In this document: positions 16,301 through 22,027 of the stretch, in pieces
Layout: the number at the start of each line of letters is the position of its first letter
How positions within the stretch are numbered: the first letter of the stretch is position 1
Origin: UBA3064 sp023258775
GTDB lineage: Bacteria > Pseudomonadota > Gammaproteobacteria > Burkholderiales > Burkholderiaceae_E
NCBI GenBank assembly: GCA_044355655.1
Contig: JBIKXS010000040.1
Span: 1 to 28,228 of the forward strand
DNA: 28,228 nt
Direction: 5' to 3'
Made by a program: the position numbers and the translations under genes
Notes under the pieces: generated by a model
Told to the model about the DNA's origin: nothing
The model's database searches: none
What the model saw: the letters and a program-made list of their open reading frames with translations, nothing else

Positions 16301-17294
16301 TGGCTGGTTCGAGCGAAGCCTTTAAGCCTTCTCCAAATTGATTGTCGAATCGTGCCCACTGGGCAGACATTTCCGAAAGCGCGCCAAGGCTTTGCGCCAA
16401 GGCTTCCAGGCGTTGCTGGGTCGTTAGGGCTTGCTGATCGTTGCTGGCAAGACCTTGTTGCGTTAGTTGAGCCAGATCGGCGATGTCTCTGCGAACTTGG
16501 TCAATCAAGCCCGCCATCGCATCAGGCTTCAGAAGATCTCGACCGATTGCGTCGACCGATGCCTGCAAAGAAGCAATCAGTCCGCTGTCGATCAGGCTTG
16601 CTCCATTCGGAGACCCTACCCGATCGTTGCTGCTGCGATCCGCGACATTTTCATTAAATGAGCCTAAACGCTCATCGCCTCGTGTTGGGATCGCTGAATC
16701 CGTAGCACCTGTCAACGAGCGAGGAATAGTCGGCGGGTCCGAAGCACCAAGACGCTGAACACGTCGTGGCCTCGCACTTAGACCATCTAGCAAACCCGTC
16801 ATTGGTGCTGTGGTACCAGTCGGTGAACCCGGCGATTGGGCGGTATTAGATGTGCCAAGATCTGCAGCACCTGCCAGGTCTTGAGAGTCCTGCGTTTGAC
16901 CCGTTTGGTTGGCCGATTGTGGCCCAGCCTGAGGATTTTGAACCAATCCTGCGCCGCGCCTGAAAGCCTGCAAGGCCTCTAAGGCTTCGGGCGAATCCGG
17001 TTCAGACATACCAGCGAGCGGGCTCATATCCGGCGAGCCTGAAAGATTCGTTCGACGACTCAGCTTCAAACCAGCAAGAATCTCTCGAGGATCTGCCTGC
17101 GGATTTTCTTCCAAAGCTCTGCTTGCCAAAAGCCAGGCCCTGGCCCATCTCGCAACCGTCCCGCTGCTCAGACCCATAGCACGATCGGCGGCACGATTGG
17201 AACCCAGTTCCTGCACCATAGCCATGGCTTTCTCAAATTGCTCGTGCGTAAACCCGAGCTCTTCGTAGACTTCCTGAGGCAATCTCGTCGTCAT
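10374..17294 (-). CDS. Giant coiled-coil protein with N-terminal helix-turn-helix-like segment
   Basis: About 2306 residues; no family recognised. Residues 14-56 form a helix-turn-helix-like unit (NRAADRAMGLSSGTVARW at 33-50). Residues 80-230 are rich in Gly, Ser, Pro and Thr and look disordered. From about 235 to the end the chain is almost wholly helical with heptad-like Leu spacing and many Gln, Glu and Arg. I found no cysteine, membrane helix, signal peptide or Walker A, so it is not an SMC ATPase. Three repeat families are visible (listed separately). The ATG at 17294 is chosen because the protein-like sequence begins there and AGAGGA lies 10 bases upstream; a TTG at 17333 would add 13 residues. 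KfrA-like plasmid proteins share the HTH-plus-coil plan but are far shorter. A structural or nucleoid-linked role is inference. Confidence 0.85.
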   Translation of the reverse strand: MTTRLPQEVYEELGFTHEQFEKAMAMVQELGSNRAADRAMGLSSGTVARWARAWLLASRALEENPQADPREILAGLKLSRRTNLSGSPDMSPLAGMSEPDSPEALEALQAFRRGAGLVQNPQAGPQSANQTGQTQDSQDLAGAADLGTSNTAQSPGSPTGTTAPMTGLLDGLSARPRRVQRLGASDPPTIPRSLTGATDSAIPTRGDERLGSFNENVADRSSNDRVGSPNGASLIDSGLIASLQASVDAIGRDLLKPDAMAGLIDQVRRDIADLAQLTQQGLASNDQQALTTQQRLEALAQSLGALSEMSAQWARFDNQFGEGLKASLEPANAILQQVIAQHAGFASQIQQLQEGQRQGLEQTDPNLLANRVDALIGQVDLLARAADLGLVREQLASLQQLLQSAPLASSGGQLSSLGNDSAQVQQLVSAMDARLEQHWASIQTRLEQIYAQGSDSGAGLRNELASKHQVEMLRTELPAQFSTLNVRLEAMLNQQADEIRLHARVPAAVTERLQSQLSDLSYSIGRLLDKGQDEAQAIIQETRQIFGETRQMLGDTKARVDQSRVEIDQHLNQIGAQVNENLSQLGGQFTQGLVDVGRQIEQFDQRIDAAISAGLGQTQSLFVETRSLFESSQRLIVERTADLGLAREQINALQALLEQAAATAPRADDVHAMQGRLQALDQQFSQQIQQLAQLILERSDAESLRGNQLQIALGGSIAASAQDLQSKVEESQSRFGNALAQTSQELLSRIEALGIQTSGGAEALSSQVQRLDQQSASLLSQLESRLPETFGASFRDGLDRLSGLVTSLIERSNTDVGTLLAELRQVLESSRNLLIERTEVLVPALDRLGDLGAGLGQLQQRLVAIEQGGEREVSEAGAWRDEVRSLLGQTQGLIVERTAALDSAQQQAGGLAQSLDDLALRLEARFQAGQAQLQEGASRGQGEIQRLLDANRALLIDRSEVLSGAMAQLNDLRVPLSALEQRFEVLSQAQERGFEQLDQSLLAQRDQVQRSSERIQETLGDVRGGVQSLQSSFSLAQGQLASLQSAFAEAAALGPQGSELHAIRDQLAQLHDQLARETQSLSVSIERVQTGSREQFVDLRDEVATRMQFDLLKEDLPAQFSELSARIEAWFRRQAERSVEAEMRLPESIVGKIQNSWEGLTYSIAEVVRRGLGDSAQLFTEAKALLESSKTLIDERTDLLSLGITDVGSQLSQMDQKLGGVADRISALLGYLQRGGGEKLAVLMRDAEQKGLRIEQEQREVAEQQSRLLKDLRSELGSRLEQIQAGLQQPVDLLRQGLSSSSDALRGVIATGLDSVAVQLSSHQQAASERLAKLLDDVSLTAIRIEQGQQREATVLRSDMGNLAREINSDLQHTRDALQTNLSHSLSEVREISVLQQRSLSEILSQLQEHTATLMQSLSVSLEGLDKSFLNHIEKITGGQASMRENFAELAKTSLAFRRSSEQLTSLSRSIGRIERLASDVAGFGGQIQSLAQTAEKLQSDTRRSQQLEDQIVRLQASFQTFASSIARIDTLGPYIEQLHQESLKNVDFNAFLESLDGRFQPLATQAYAEKSTKLIATDLGRLQQMSGALQTLIEQHLQRLQVLEITVSQQIAERIEEGIRQQSLLREDLLNRAAQQDDLLRLSISQLIQNLEKATSPLARADLINQSIGQLKELQVGYQVQLEETSKQRQRELVDLLQGGQESISTAQRDGLRQMLDAGQDRYNKLLQLQNQLFEKQRDQHTQYHEVGQRTQQQWFDQAQTLIRRNHETLIGLAESQHQQSELLERDLHEQIQSLQRQHFTILKQLQDQNHSQVQSLQNSLQEKTEQLIRQLNADAQRSLSAEFNDVRQLQEQLTNALTERFDQSLEQIVTRSERGFMQLEALQPLLDQLRTDMLRPRHIEQVVADVRRELESVPRNIDLQTLQDRLSAKFGMSKDQLGAALVSVKDELSGLVESGNSRLFGISLVTEKLSERSEAAMGKLDHLTAALESVRTDTLRTRISDQNIGLERVTNLVNALQERLGAGLDTVLDRVMGMLSQQDKLAERTEDAQGRLQSLVSLAIEQAVSDIRRELYGVVRDSGLSALEDRVRTAIGDLQDRLVPPSDMAATQLNELRAHTDRLTERVDQSLQRVDAVMGLSESMRAEALRPRHLDQAMSEMRREFGPLARSNEIETVSERLRTLGLSSGKVEDQVTRIRAGLQGLENAFSKLDVLSSQVEQSRAESVKEQHIVEAVSVIRRDVEPLVKAGELSSMMVNTLLERLNSVSASNAKLEDRAQRLQSEVQMMHNEMSELRSMLSRIESKLER
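10572..11612 (-). repeat. C-terminal RRE repeat region of the giant protein (residues 1895-2241)
   Basis: A block of the form (L)-RPRH-(I/L)-x-QA-x-x-x-x-RRE recurs. Copies are MLRPRHIEQVVADVRRELE near 1895, LAIEQAVSDIRRELYG near 2060, ALRPRHLDQAMSEMRREFG near 2146 and VKEQHIVEAVSVIRRDVE near 2225. A decayed copy is near 1996. Spacing is about 80-165 residues. These copies differ from the LIxERT family further upstream, so the C-terminal fifth is built from its own repeat. Confidence 0.6.
13695..15443 (-). repeat. LIxERT repeat region of the giant protein (residues 618-1200)
   Basis: The motif LL-x-x-(S/T)-x-x-L-(I/L)-x-(E/D)-R-(T/S) recurs at residues 635-640 (LIVERT), 833-838 (LLIERT), 893-898 (LIVERT), 954-959 (LLIDRS) and 1192-1197 (LIDERT). 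Weaker forms occur near 694 (LILERS) and 808 (LIERS). Each is preceded by a helix of the type ETRSLFESSQ or ELRQVLESSR. Spacing is irregular (about 60-240 residues). The conserved Glu-Arg-Thr is not needed for a coiled coil as such, which suggests a specific contact surface. Confidence 0.65.
13782..13997 (-). repeat. Module A, second copy (giant protein residues 1100-1171)
   Basis: Starts RDEVATRMQFDLLKEDLPAQ and ends TYSIAEVVRRG. It lies about 640 residues after the first copy. It is followed, as is the first copy, by a segment with an LIxERT-type motif, so the duplicated unit may be larger than the block itself. Confidence 0.7.
15702..15914 (-). repeat. Module A, first copy (giant protein residues 461-531)
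   Basis: Starts RNELASKHQVEMLRTELPAQ and ends SYSIGRLLDKG. It aligns along its length with residues 1100-1171 with only small shifts. Shared landmarks are E-(L/V)-A-(S/T), LPAQFS, (V/I)-(R)-(L/I)-EA, a Pro six or so residues before a helix break, and (L/T)-(S/T)-YSI. This is the only non-generic sequence block in the coiled-coil region that occurs twice, so it may be a folded or binding element. Confidence 0.7.
17127..17255 (-). other. Helix-turn-helix-like segment of the giant protein
   Basis: Codes for residues 14-56 of the giant protein. The pattern AADRAMGLSSGTVARWARAW (36-55) matches the usual shape of a DNA-binding helix-turn-helix: small residues in the first helix, Gly-Leu-Ser at the turn, then a recognition helix with Thr-Val and Arg-Trp. 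DNA binding is inferred from this pattern only; similar three-helix units can also bind protein. Confidence 0.5.
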
Positions 17295-17358
17295 TTCAGC
17301 TGCGTCCTCTCGCGTACGCCGGGAACCCCCCAAAAAAAGGGAACTCCAAAAGGGCTAA

Positions 17359-17386
17359 ATGTAACCCAAGCCTGCCCTCTTCCCAA
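17359..17386 (-). promoter_or_regulatory. Weak candidate promoter for the giant gene
   Basis: On the minus strand TTGGGA (17386-17381) and TTACAT (17364-17359) are 16 bp apart, a rough sigma70 -35/-10 pair lying 26-65 bases before the possible starts. Both boxes are imperfect. The 251-bp gap between 17295 and 17545 otherwise shows no gene or clear hairpin. Confidence 0.2.
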
Positions 17387-17545
17387 GGCGATTCTGACGA
17401 AGCGACTCCATAACACGCTATTCGGACAGTTTAAGGCGGGAATTAGCTGGTCATTGGCAATTCGCTAAGCACTATCTCAGCCCTCAATCGCTGTCTTCAA
17501 CCGTGTTTGAAACAACAAGCCCTCGTCTGTTTTTGCCGGAAGCAT

Positions 17546-18010
17546 TCATCGGCACATTTCCCGGTGCCATATCCCATCTTCTAGAAAAAGCTCACCGGCA
17601 GCAATAAAGCCATGCGCTTCATAGAATCGCTCCAAATAAGCCTGGGCGCTTATACGAATGGCGTGGCTCAGCACCTGAGTTTCAGGCCTCCAAAGATTGC
17701 AACAGTCGATTGAACGACGCACAAGCTCGTGCCCGAGGCCCTTACCTCGGTGGTTACGCGCAACAGCCACTCGACCAATCGAGGATTCCTGATACTTGAT
17801 ACCAGGCGGCAGGCAACGCGCATAGGCGAGCAACTCACCTGAATGCACCTCGTGAGCAAGAAGGTGCATCGATTCAAGATCGTAATCATCAAGATCCTGA
17901 TAGGCACAGCATTGTTCAACAATGAATACTGCCTGTCGAAACTGTAACAATTGGTAAAGCTGTCGAACTTCCAAGGCATCGAAACGCCTTGTCTGCCATT
18001 GGAGATTCAT
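17546..18010 (-). CDS. elaA: ElaA-family GNAT N-acetyltransferase
   Basis: 154 residues from the ATG at 18010. The protein aligns by eye along its whole length with ElaA. The shared landmarks are the N-terminal LYQLLQFRQAVFIVEQ, the YQDLDDYDL segment, the acetyl-CoA loop RGKGLG (88-93) and the C-terminal FYEAHGFIAAGE...EDGIWH. It should transfer an acetyl group from acetyl-CoA; the natural substrate of ElaA is not known. An extended frame further upstream runs into the divergent transporter region and lacks family similarity. It is divergent from the MFS gene with about 50 bp between starts. Confidence 0.88.
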   Translation of the reverse strand: MNLQWQTRRFDALEVRQLYQLLQFRQAVFIVEQCCAYQDLDDYDLESMHLLAHEVHSGELLAYARCLPPGIKYQESSIGRVAVARNHRGKGLGHELVRRSIDCCNLWRPETQVLSHAIRISAQAYLERFYEAHGFIAAGELFLEDGIWHREMCR

Positions 18011-18060
18011 CTCATTTAAGCTTAGGGTATGGATATGACTATGGGCCTCGAGGCTATCAC

Positions 18061-19305
18061 GTGCGAACAGCGATAAGCTCGGCGTGGAAGTTTCAAGGAT
18101 GGCGCATGGTAGCTTCAGGTGGCGGCATCCAGTTCTTGCAAGCGGGACTGCTGCACCAGGCCTTTGGCGCCTATCTTGCCGTCTTATCGAGCCAGTTCGG
18201 CTGGAGTAAAACCGCACTCTCGGGCGCTGCAACCCTTCAGCCTATGGAAGCCGCAGCACTTGGGCCACTCATGGGATGGTTCATCGACCGCTTCGGCCCA
18301 CAGGGAATGATCCGTCTGGGTATATGTGTGCTCGGTGGCGGGTTTATGTTGCTTAGCCAAATCGACAGCCTGCTTGGCTTTTACACCGCATTTTTCGTGA
18401 TTGCCTTGGGTTCGAGCCTCTGCGGCTTTTTCCCCATCAATGTCGCGATCATTCATTGGTTTGAACGACTCAGAGCAAGAGCCCTTTCTGCGCTTTCGCT
18501 CGGTCTTGCCTTTGGAGGGATTTTCGTACCGGTCGTCGCCTGGACGATGCAGACCTGGGGTTGGCGCAGCACGGCCTTTTGCTCTGGACTTGCCTTCATC
18601 CTGATTGGCTGGCCATTGGCACGCAACTTCAAGCGACGGCCTGCCGATGTTGGTCAAACCGTCGACGGGCTGCCCGCAAGGGATGATCTTGAAAGCGAAG
18701 AATCGGGACAAAGTATCGAGTTCACGGCAAGGCAAGCGCTAAGAACAGCAGCCTTCTGGCTCTTAAGTCTTGGGCACGGATCGGCACTTTTTGTGGTCAC
18801 TGCTGTTAACGTGCATGCGATAACCCATATGAAAGAAGGCCTGGGCTATAGCGTTGCCCAGGCCTCGCTGGTCATCACCTTAATGACGGTTTTTCAAATC
18901 GTCGGCGTCTTGATCGGGTGGTGGTGCGGCGACCGATTTGAAAAACGCAAAATCTCTGCACTTTGCATGATCATGCACGCCAGCGGTTTGATGATGCTCG
19001 CCTGGTCTCAAGCCACCTGGATGCTTATTGGCTTTGCCATTCTTCATGGTGCAGCCTGGGGCTTGCGTGGACCCTTTATGCAAGCCCTGCGAGCCGATTA
19101 TTTTGGCCGCAAGTCAATCGGCATGATTCTGGGCCTATCGGGCATCATCATCATGATTGGCCAAATTGGCGGCCCCCTAGTCGCTGGCGCCTTCGCTGAT
19201 CTCACGGGCCACTATCGTTCGGGTTTTACGGTGCTGGCTGGCTTGGCAGGCCTAGGTTCGGTCTTTTTTTGGCTGGCCAGGAAACCCCAAGCACCGCTTG
19301 TTTAG
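18061..19305 (+). CDS. MFS transporter (oxalate/formate antiporter-like)
   Basis: 414 residues from a GTG at 18061 with GAGG nearby; an ATG at 18106 is an alternative, and a TTG at 17989 would overlap elaA and is unlikely. About twelve membrane helices are visible. The protein has the MFS loop GWFIDRFGPQ between helices 2 and 3 and a second, weaker version GWWCGDRFEKRK in the C-terminal half. A cytoplasmic linker (about residues 195-225) divides the halves. The opening FQGWRMVASG and the QFGWS segment resemble the monocarboxylate/oxalate-formate subgroup. The substrate cannot be told. It converges with the NiCoT-like gene with 12 bp between stops. Confidence 0.85.
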   Translation: MRTAISSAWKFQGWRMVASGGGIQFLQAGLLHQAFGAYLAVLSSQFGWSKTALSGAATLQPMEAAALGPLMGWFIDRFGPQGMIRLGICVLGGGFMLLSQIDSLLGFYTAFFVIALGSSLCGFFPINVAIIHWFERLRARALSALSLGLAFGGIFVPVVAWTMQTWGWRSTAFCSGLAFILIGWPLARNFKRRPADVGQTVDGLPARDDLESEESGQSIEFTARQALRTAAFWLLSLGHGSALFVVTAVNVHAITHMKEGLGYSVAQASLVITLMTVFQIVGVLIGWWCGDRFEKRKISALCMIMHASGLMMLAWSQATWMLIGFAILHGAAWGLRGPFMQALRADYFGRKSIGMILGLSGIIIMIGQIGGPLVAGAFADLTGHYRSGFTVLAGLAGLGSVFFWLARKPQAPLV

Positions 19306-19317
19306 CAAGCTAATCCC

Positions 19318-20127
19318 TTAGAAACTTTCATCTTTCGAGGTATGACGCGGCGAGCGGGCAAATCCGAGCCCTGCTCCAAGTATTAAAGCCGTCAAACCAA
19401 GCCCAAGCCAGGCAGCATGATCTGAAAGCCAGGCATCCCATTGCGGTATCAACCATTTACTGGCTCCCAGCCCAGCCACCGTAAAGCTGAGCAAGGCGAC
19501 CAACACACTGAGCAATCGCGAAGCAACCCAACCTGCCCGGTCCGAGCGGCTGAGCACCTCAGCGACAAGCCAGCCGTTGACACCGTCGGTCAACATCATG
19601 CCTGCAGTGAATGCAAGGGCGAGAACCAACGCAAACCATGCACTTCCCTGTTCATTCGATGAGAGAGCAAACAAGGAGGCCTGCGATAAGGTATCGAAGG
19701 ACAGCGCAAAAAGAGCACCTATGGCAAAGCACCAAACTGCTGGACTGAAGCCAAATTGCATACTGAGCAATCGAGAAAGCAGCTTGGCACGCCAAAGGCC
19801 TCGGGCTTGTACACGTTGCCCTTTCGGGGTGACCCAGACTTGGTAGAGATTGAGGCATCCGAGTGTGGTGAGCAGGAGCATCGAAATCGCAGCGCCAATT
19901 TGCTCAAACCAGATCGGGACCTGCCAATGCTTTGCCCAATGAGCCAGGGCACAGGCCATGAGCACAACCACCGCGCCATGGCCCAGCGAGAAAAACAATC
20001 CACATCGTTTTGATCCCGTCTGCGACCATCGGGTGAGCCCATCGATGGTTGCAATATGGTCTGCATCAAGCCCATGTTTGGCGCCGAGCGCAAAAGCTAT
20101 TAACAAGAGCCCAGCCGCCTCAATCAT
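19318..20127 (-). CDS. Divergent NiCoT-family nickel/cobalt transporter
   Basis: 269 residues, about eight membrane helices. The first NiCoT signature is intact: KHGLDADHIATIDGLTR with His18, Asp21, Asp23 and His24, the known metal-selecting helix. The second, FFSLGHGAVVV (His50), is also recognisable. The third and fourth (LSFDTLSQ, GMMLTDGVNG) are clearly altered from LGFDTATE and the usual Asp-Thr pair. The start is the ATG at 20127, overlapping the stop of the EamA gene (ATGA); a longer frame would run through that gene. Uptake of nickel or cobalt is the family role; the altered motifs leave metal and direction open. Confidence 0.8.
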   Translation of the reverse strand: MIEAAGLLLIAFALGAKHGLDADHIATIDGLTRWSQTGSKRCGLFFSLGHGAVVVLMACALAHWAKHWQVPIWFEQIGAAISMLLLTTLGCLNLYQVWVTPKGQRVQARGLWRAKLLSRLLSMQFGFSPAVWCFAIGALFALSFDTLSQASLFALSSNEQGSAWFALVLALAFTAGMMLTDGVNGWLVAEVLSRSDRAGWVASRLLSVLVALLSFTVAGLGASKWLIPQWDAWLSDHAAWLGLGLTALILGAGLGFARSPRHTSKDESF

Positions 20128-21029
20128 GATTGCGCTCCGAGTTTGAGCAGACGCTGCTCTTTGAGCAATGCCATCCCCGACAAGATTAGCAGTGCAATGC
20201 CTAGCCAGGCTAAATGATTCGGCCAGTCGCCCCAAACCCAGTAGCCTATGGCAACGGCAAACACCAATCCGCTATACCTGAATGGCGCAACAAAGGACAT
20301 ATCGCCGTGCCGCATGCTGTCGATGATGAGATAGTAGCCGAGCGATAAGCAGCAGGCTGCCAAAACCAAGCGCAACAGTGCACCCAGACCGGGTGTCTGC
20401 CAGCCCTGGAACAAGGACCAAAGCGCAGCGAGCAGCGTGACTGCGACCGCGGTCGATAAGGTGATCAAAATCGAGGGGATACGTGCGGGGATCGCTCGGG
20501 TGAGCATATCGCGCAGGGCATAAAGCGCGGTTGCTGTTAGCGCGAGCAAGCTGTACACATTAAAGCCCGCGTGATGTGGCTGGATCACCATCAACACACC
20601 AACAAAGCCCAAAGCGACCACAAGCCATCGAAGCCAATTCACCCGCTCCTTGACCCAAAACGCTGCGGCCAGCACCATAAAGACGGGCGTGGCCAAATTG
20701 ATCGCGGTTGCGTTGGCAATCGGCAAATTAAAAAGTGAAACCAGATAAAGCATGGTTGCACTCGCTTCAACCCAAGCTCGCAGCATGACGCGTTTGTCAA
20801 AGACTTCCCTAAGCCGGTGCAAAAAACCCATGTGATGGGTAACAGCAATGATCAAGCACAAAGCCATTAAACCGCGGAGCAGGATTAACTGCGCCGCTGG
20901 CAACTCGCTCGACACCTGTTTGACCAGGGCATCATTGATGATGAAAACCGCCATGGCGGCGCTCATCGAGACAACGCCACGGGCGTTTCCAGAAAGCGAG
21001 ACGATACGGCGACGGATAAGGGCTAGCAT
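20124..21029 (-). CDS. EamA/DMT-family transporter
   Basis: 301 residues from the ATG at 21029, with about ten membrane helices in two related halves, as expected of drug/metabolite transporters. Typical features are FIINDALVKQVSSELP in helix 1-2, RGLMAL, the ANATAINLATPVF helix and FWVKERVNW at the end of the first half, then YALRDMLTR opening the second half. The frame is open upstream to 21158 but that part overlaps the divergent SDR start and has no helix. Its stop overlaps the start of the NiCoT-like gene, so the two are translationally linked. Substrate unknown. Confidence 0.85.
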   Translation of the reverse strand: MLALIRRRIVSLSGNARGVVSMSAAMAVFIINDALVKQVSSELPAAQLILLRGLMALCLIIAVTHHMGFLHRLREVFDKRVMLRAWVEASATMLYLVSLFNLPIANATAINLATPVFMVLAAAFWVKERVNWLRWLVVALGFVGVLMVIQPHHAGFNVYSLLALTATALYALRDMLTRAIPARIPSILITLSTAVAVTLLAALWSLFQGWQTPGLGALLRLVLAACCLSLGYYLIIDSMRHGDMSFVAPFRYSGLVFAVAIGYWVWGDWPNHLAWLGIALLILSGMALLKEQRLLKLGAQS

Positions 21030-21081
21030 GCGAGCATCACAGCTTACCTGCGAAGTTCGGCTCGACCAAAAAGGATCGCCC

Positions 21082-21927
21082 ATGCAAACAAAGCAACAAG
21101 ACCGTGCTACGCCAATCAGCTCAAAGCGACGACTCGAAGGAAAAGTCGCCCTCGTCATCGGTGCAGGTCAATCGCCAGGTTATGGGCTTGGCAACGGAAG
21201 AGCCTCGGCCTTGCTTTTCGCCCGCGAGGGAGCACAAGTGATTGCTGCTGACCGTGACAGCATGAGTGCTCAAGAAACCGTCGACATGATTCAGCGTGAA
21301 GGCGGATCGGCAGCCGCGTTTCAAGTCGACGCCGCAAGTGAAACCGAACTTAAGACATTGATCGCGCATTGCATCGATCATCATCAACGCATTGACATCT
21401 TGCAAAACAACGTAGGCATTAGCGTGGCAGGGGGTGATGCCCAGGTCGAGCAACTCAGCGAAGCGGTTTTTGATCACATCATGGCAGTGAACTTGCGCAG
21501 CTGTGTGATGGCTTGCAAGCATGTGCTGCCCCATATGAAAGCCCGGCAATCGGGATCGATCATCAATATTTCATCGGTCGCTGCATACATGCAATACCCT
21601 TGGGTTGCGTATAAGGCGAGCAAGGCGGCCATGATCGAATTCAGCAAACAAATTGCACTTCAATACGCCGCAGACGGCGTTCGCTGCAATGTGATTCTTC
21701 CCGGTCTCATCGACACGCCCATGGCGGTTGACACCAGGGCTCGCGCACAAGGTATTGCGCGTGAAACCGTAGCTGCACAGCGCAACGCCCAGGTTCCTTT
21801 GCGGGCGCAAATGGGTACGGCGATGGATGTCGCCTACGCAGCTCTTTTTCTAGCTTCTGAAGAGGCGCGTTTTGTGACGGGCGTGGCACTGCCGGTTGAC
21901 GGTGGGATGCTTGCGCGAATCGGATAA
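21082..21927 (+). CDS. SDR-family NAD(P)-dependent oxidoreductase
   Basis: 281 residues from the ATG at 21082, preceded by AAGGA at good spacing. The cofactor loop is the variant GAGQSPGYGLGNG (27-39), seen in a subgroup of short-chain dehydrogenases with extra residues in the glycine motif. NNVG (109-112), catalytic Ser164/165, and the YKASK active site (Tyr177, Lys181) are all intact. The C-terminal PVDGGML is standard. It likely reduces or oxidises a hydroxyl/keto group; the substrate is not evident. An in-frame ATG at 21028 overlaps the divergent EamA start and is less likely. Confidence 0.9.
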   Translation: MQTKQQDRATPISSKRRLEGKVALVIGAGQSPGYGLGNGRASALLFAREGAQVIAADRDSMSAQETVDMIQREGGSAAAFQVDAASETELKTLIAHCIDHHQRIDILQNNVGISVAGGDAQVEQLSEAVFDHIMAVNLRSCVMACKHVLPHMKARQSGSIINISSVAAYMQYPWVAYKASKAAMIEFSKQIALQYAADGVRCNVILPGLIDTPMAVDTRARAQGIARETVAAQRNAQVPLRAQMGTAMDVAYAALFLASEEARFVTGVALPVDGGMLARIG

Positions 21928-21966
21928 GCTGTCGAGGCGTACTGCCACTAAACCCAAGCTCGCTGG

Positions 21967-22027
21967 GCCCAAAGCCTTAATCGCCCAAAGCCTTAGTCGC
22001 CCAAAGCCTTAGTCGCCCAAAGCGCTT
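21967..22027. repeat. 16-bp tandem repeat at the 3' end of the amidohydrolase gene
   Basis: Unit gcccaaagccttagtc. Copies: 21967-21982 (one mismatch, aat for agt), 21983-21998, 21999-22014, and a partial copy 22015-22027 inside the coding end. On the minus strand each unit reads GACTAAGGCTTTGGGC and contains the TAA stop. The unit is not a multiple of three, so only the first copy met by the ribosome ends the reading frame. It fills most of the space between the convergent SDR and amidohydrolase genes. Confidence 0.85.

Noticed and set aside
10374..17294. Giant protein as an SMC/Rad50-type ATPase or a phage tape measure
   Set aside because: No Walker A or ABC signature at either end, no hydrophobic segments of the kind tape measures have, and no phage genes nearby.
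17989..18060. TTG at 17989 as start of the MFS transporter
   Set aside because: The extra residues overlap the divergent elaA start and look unlike the family; the GTG at 18061 or ATG at 18106 fits better.
19296..19310. Small hairpin gcttg-tttag-caagc between the convergent MFS and NiCoT-like genes, considered as a terminator
   Set aside because: The stem is only 5 bp and no T-run follows on either strand.
21967..22027. The 16-bp repeats as a CRISPR array
   Set aside because: The units are directly adjacent with no spacers, and no cas gene is present.
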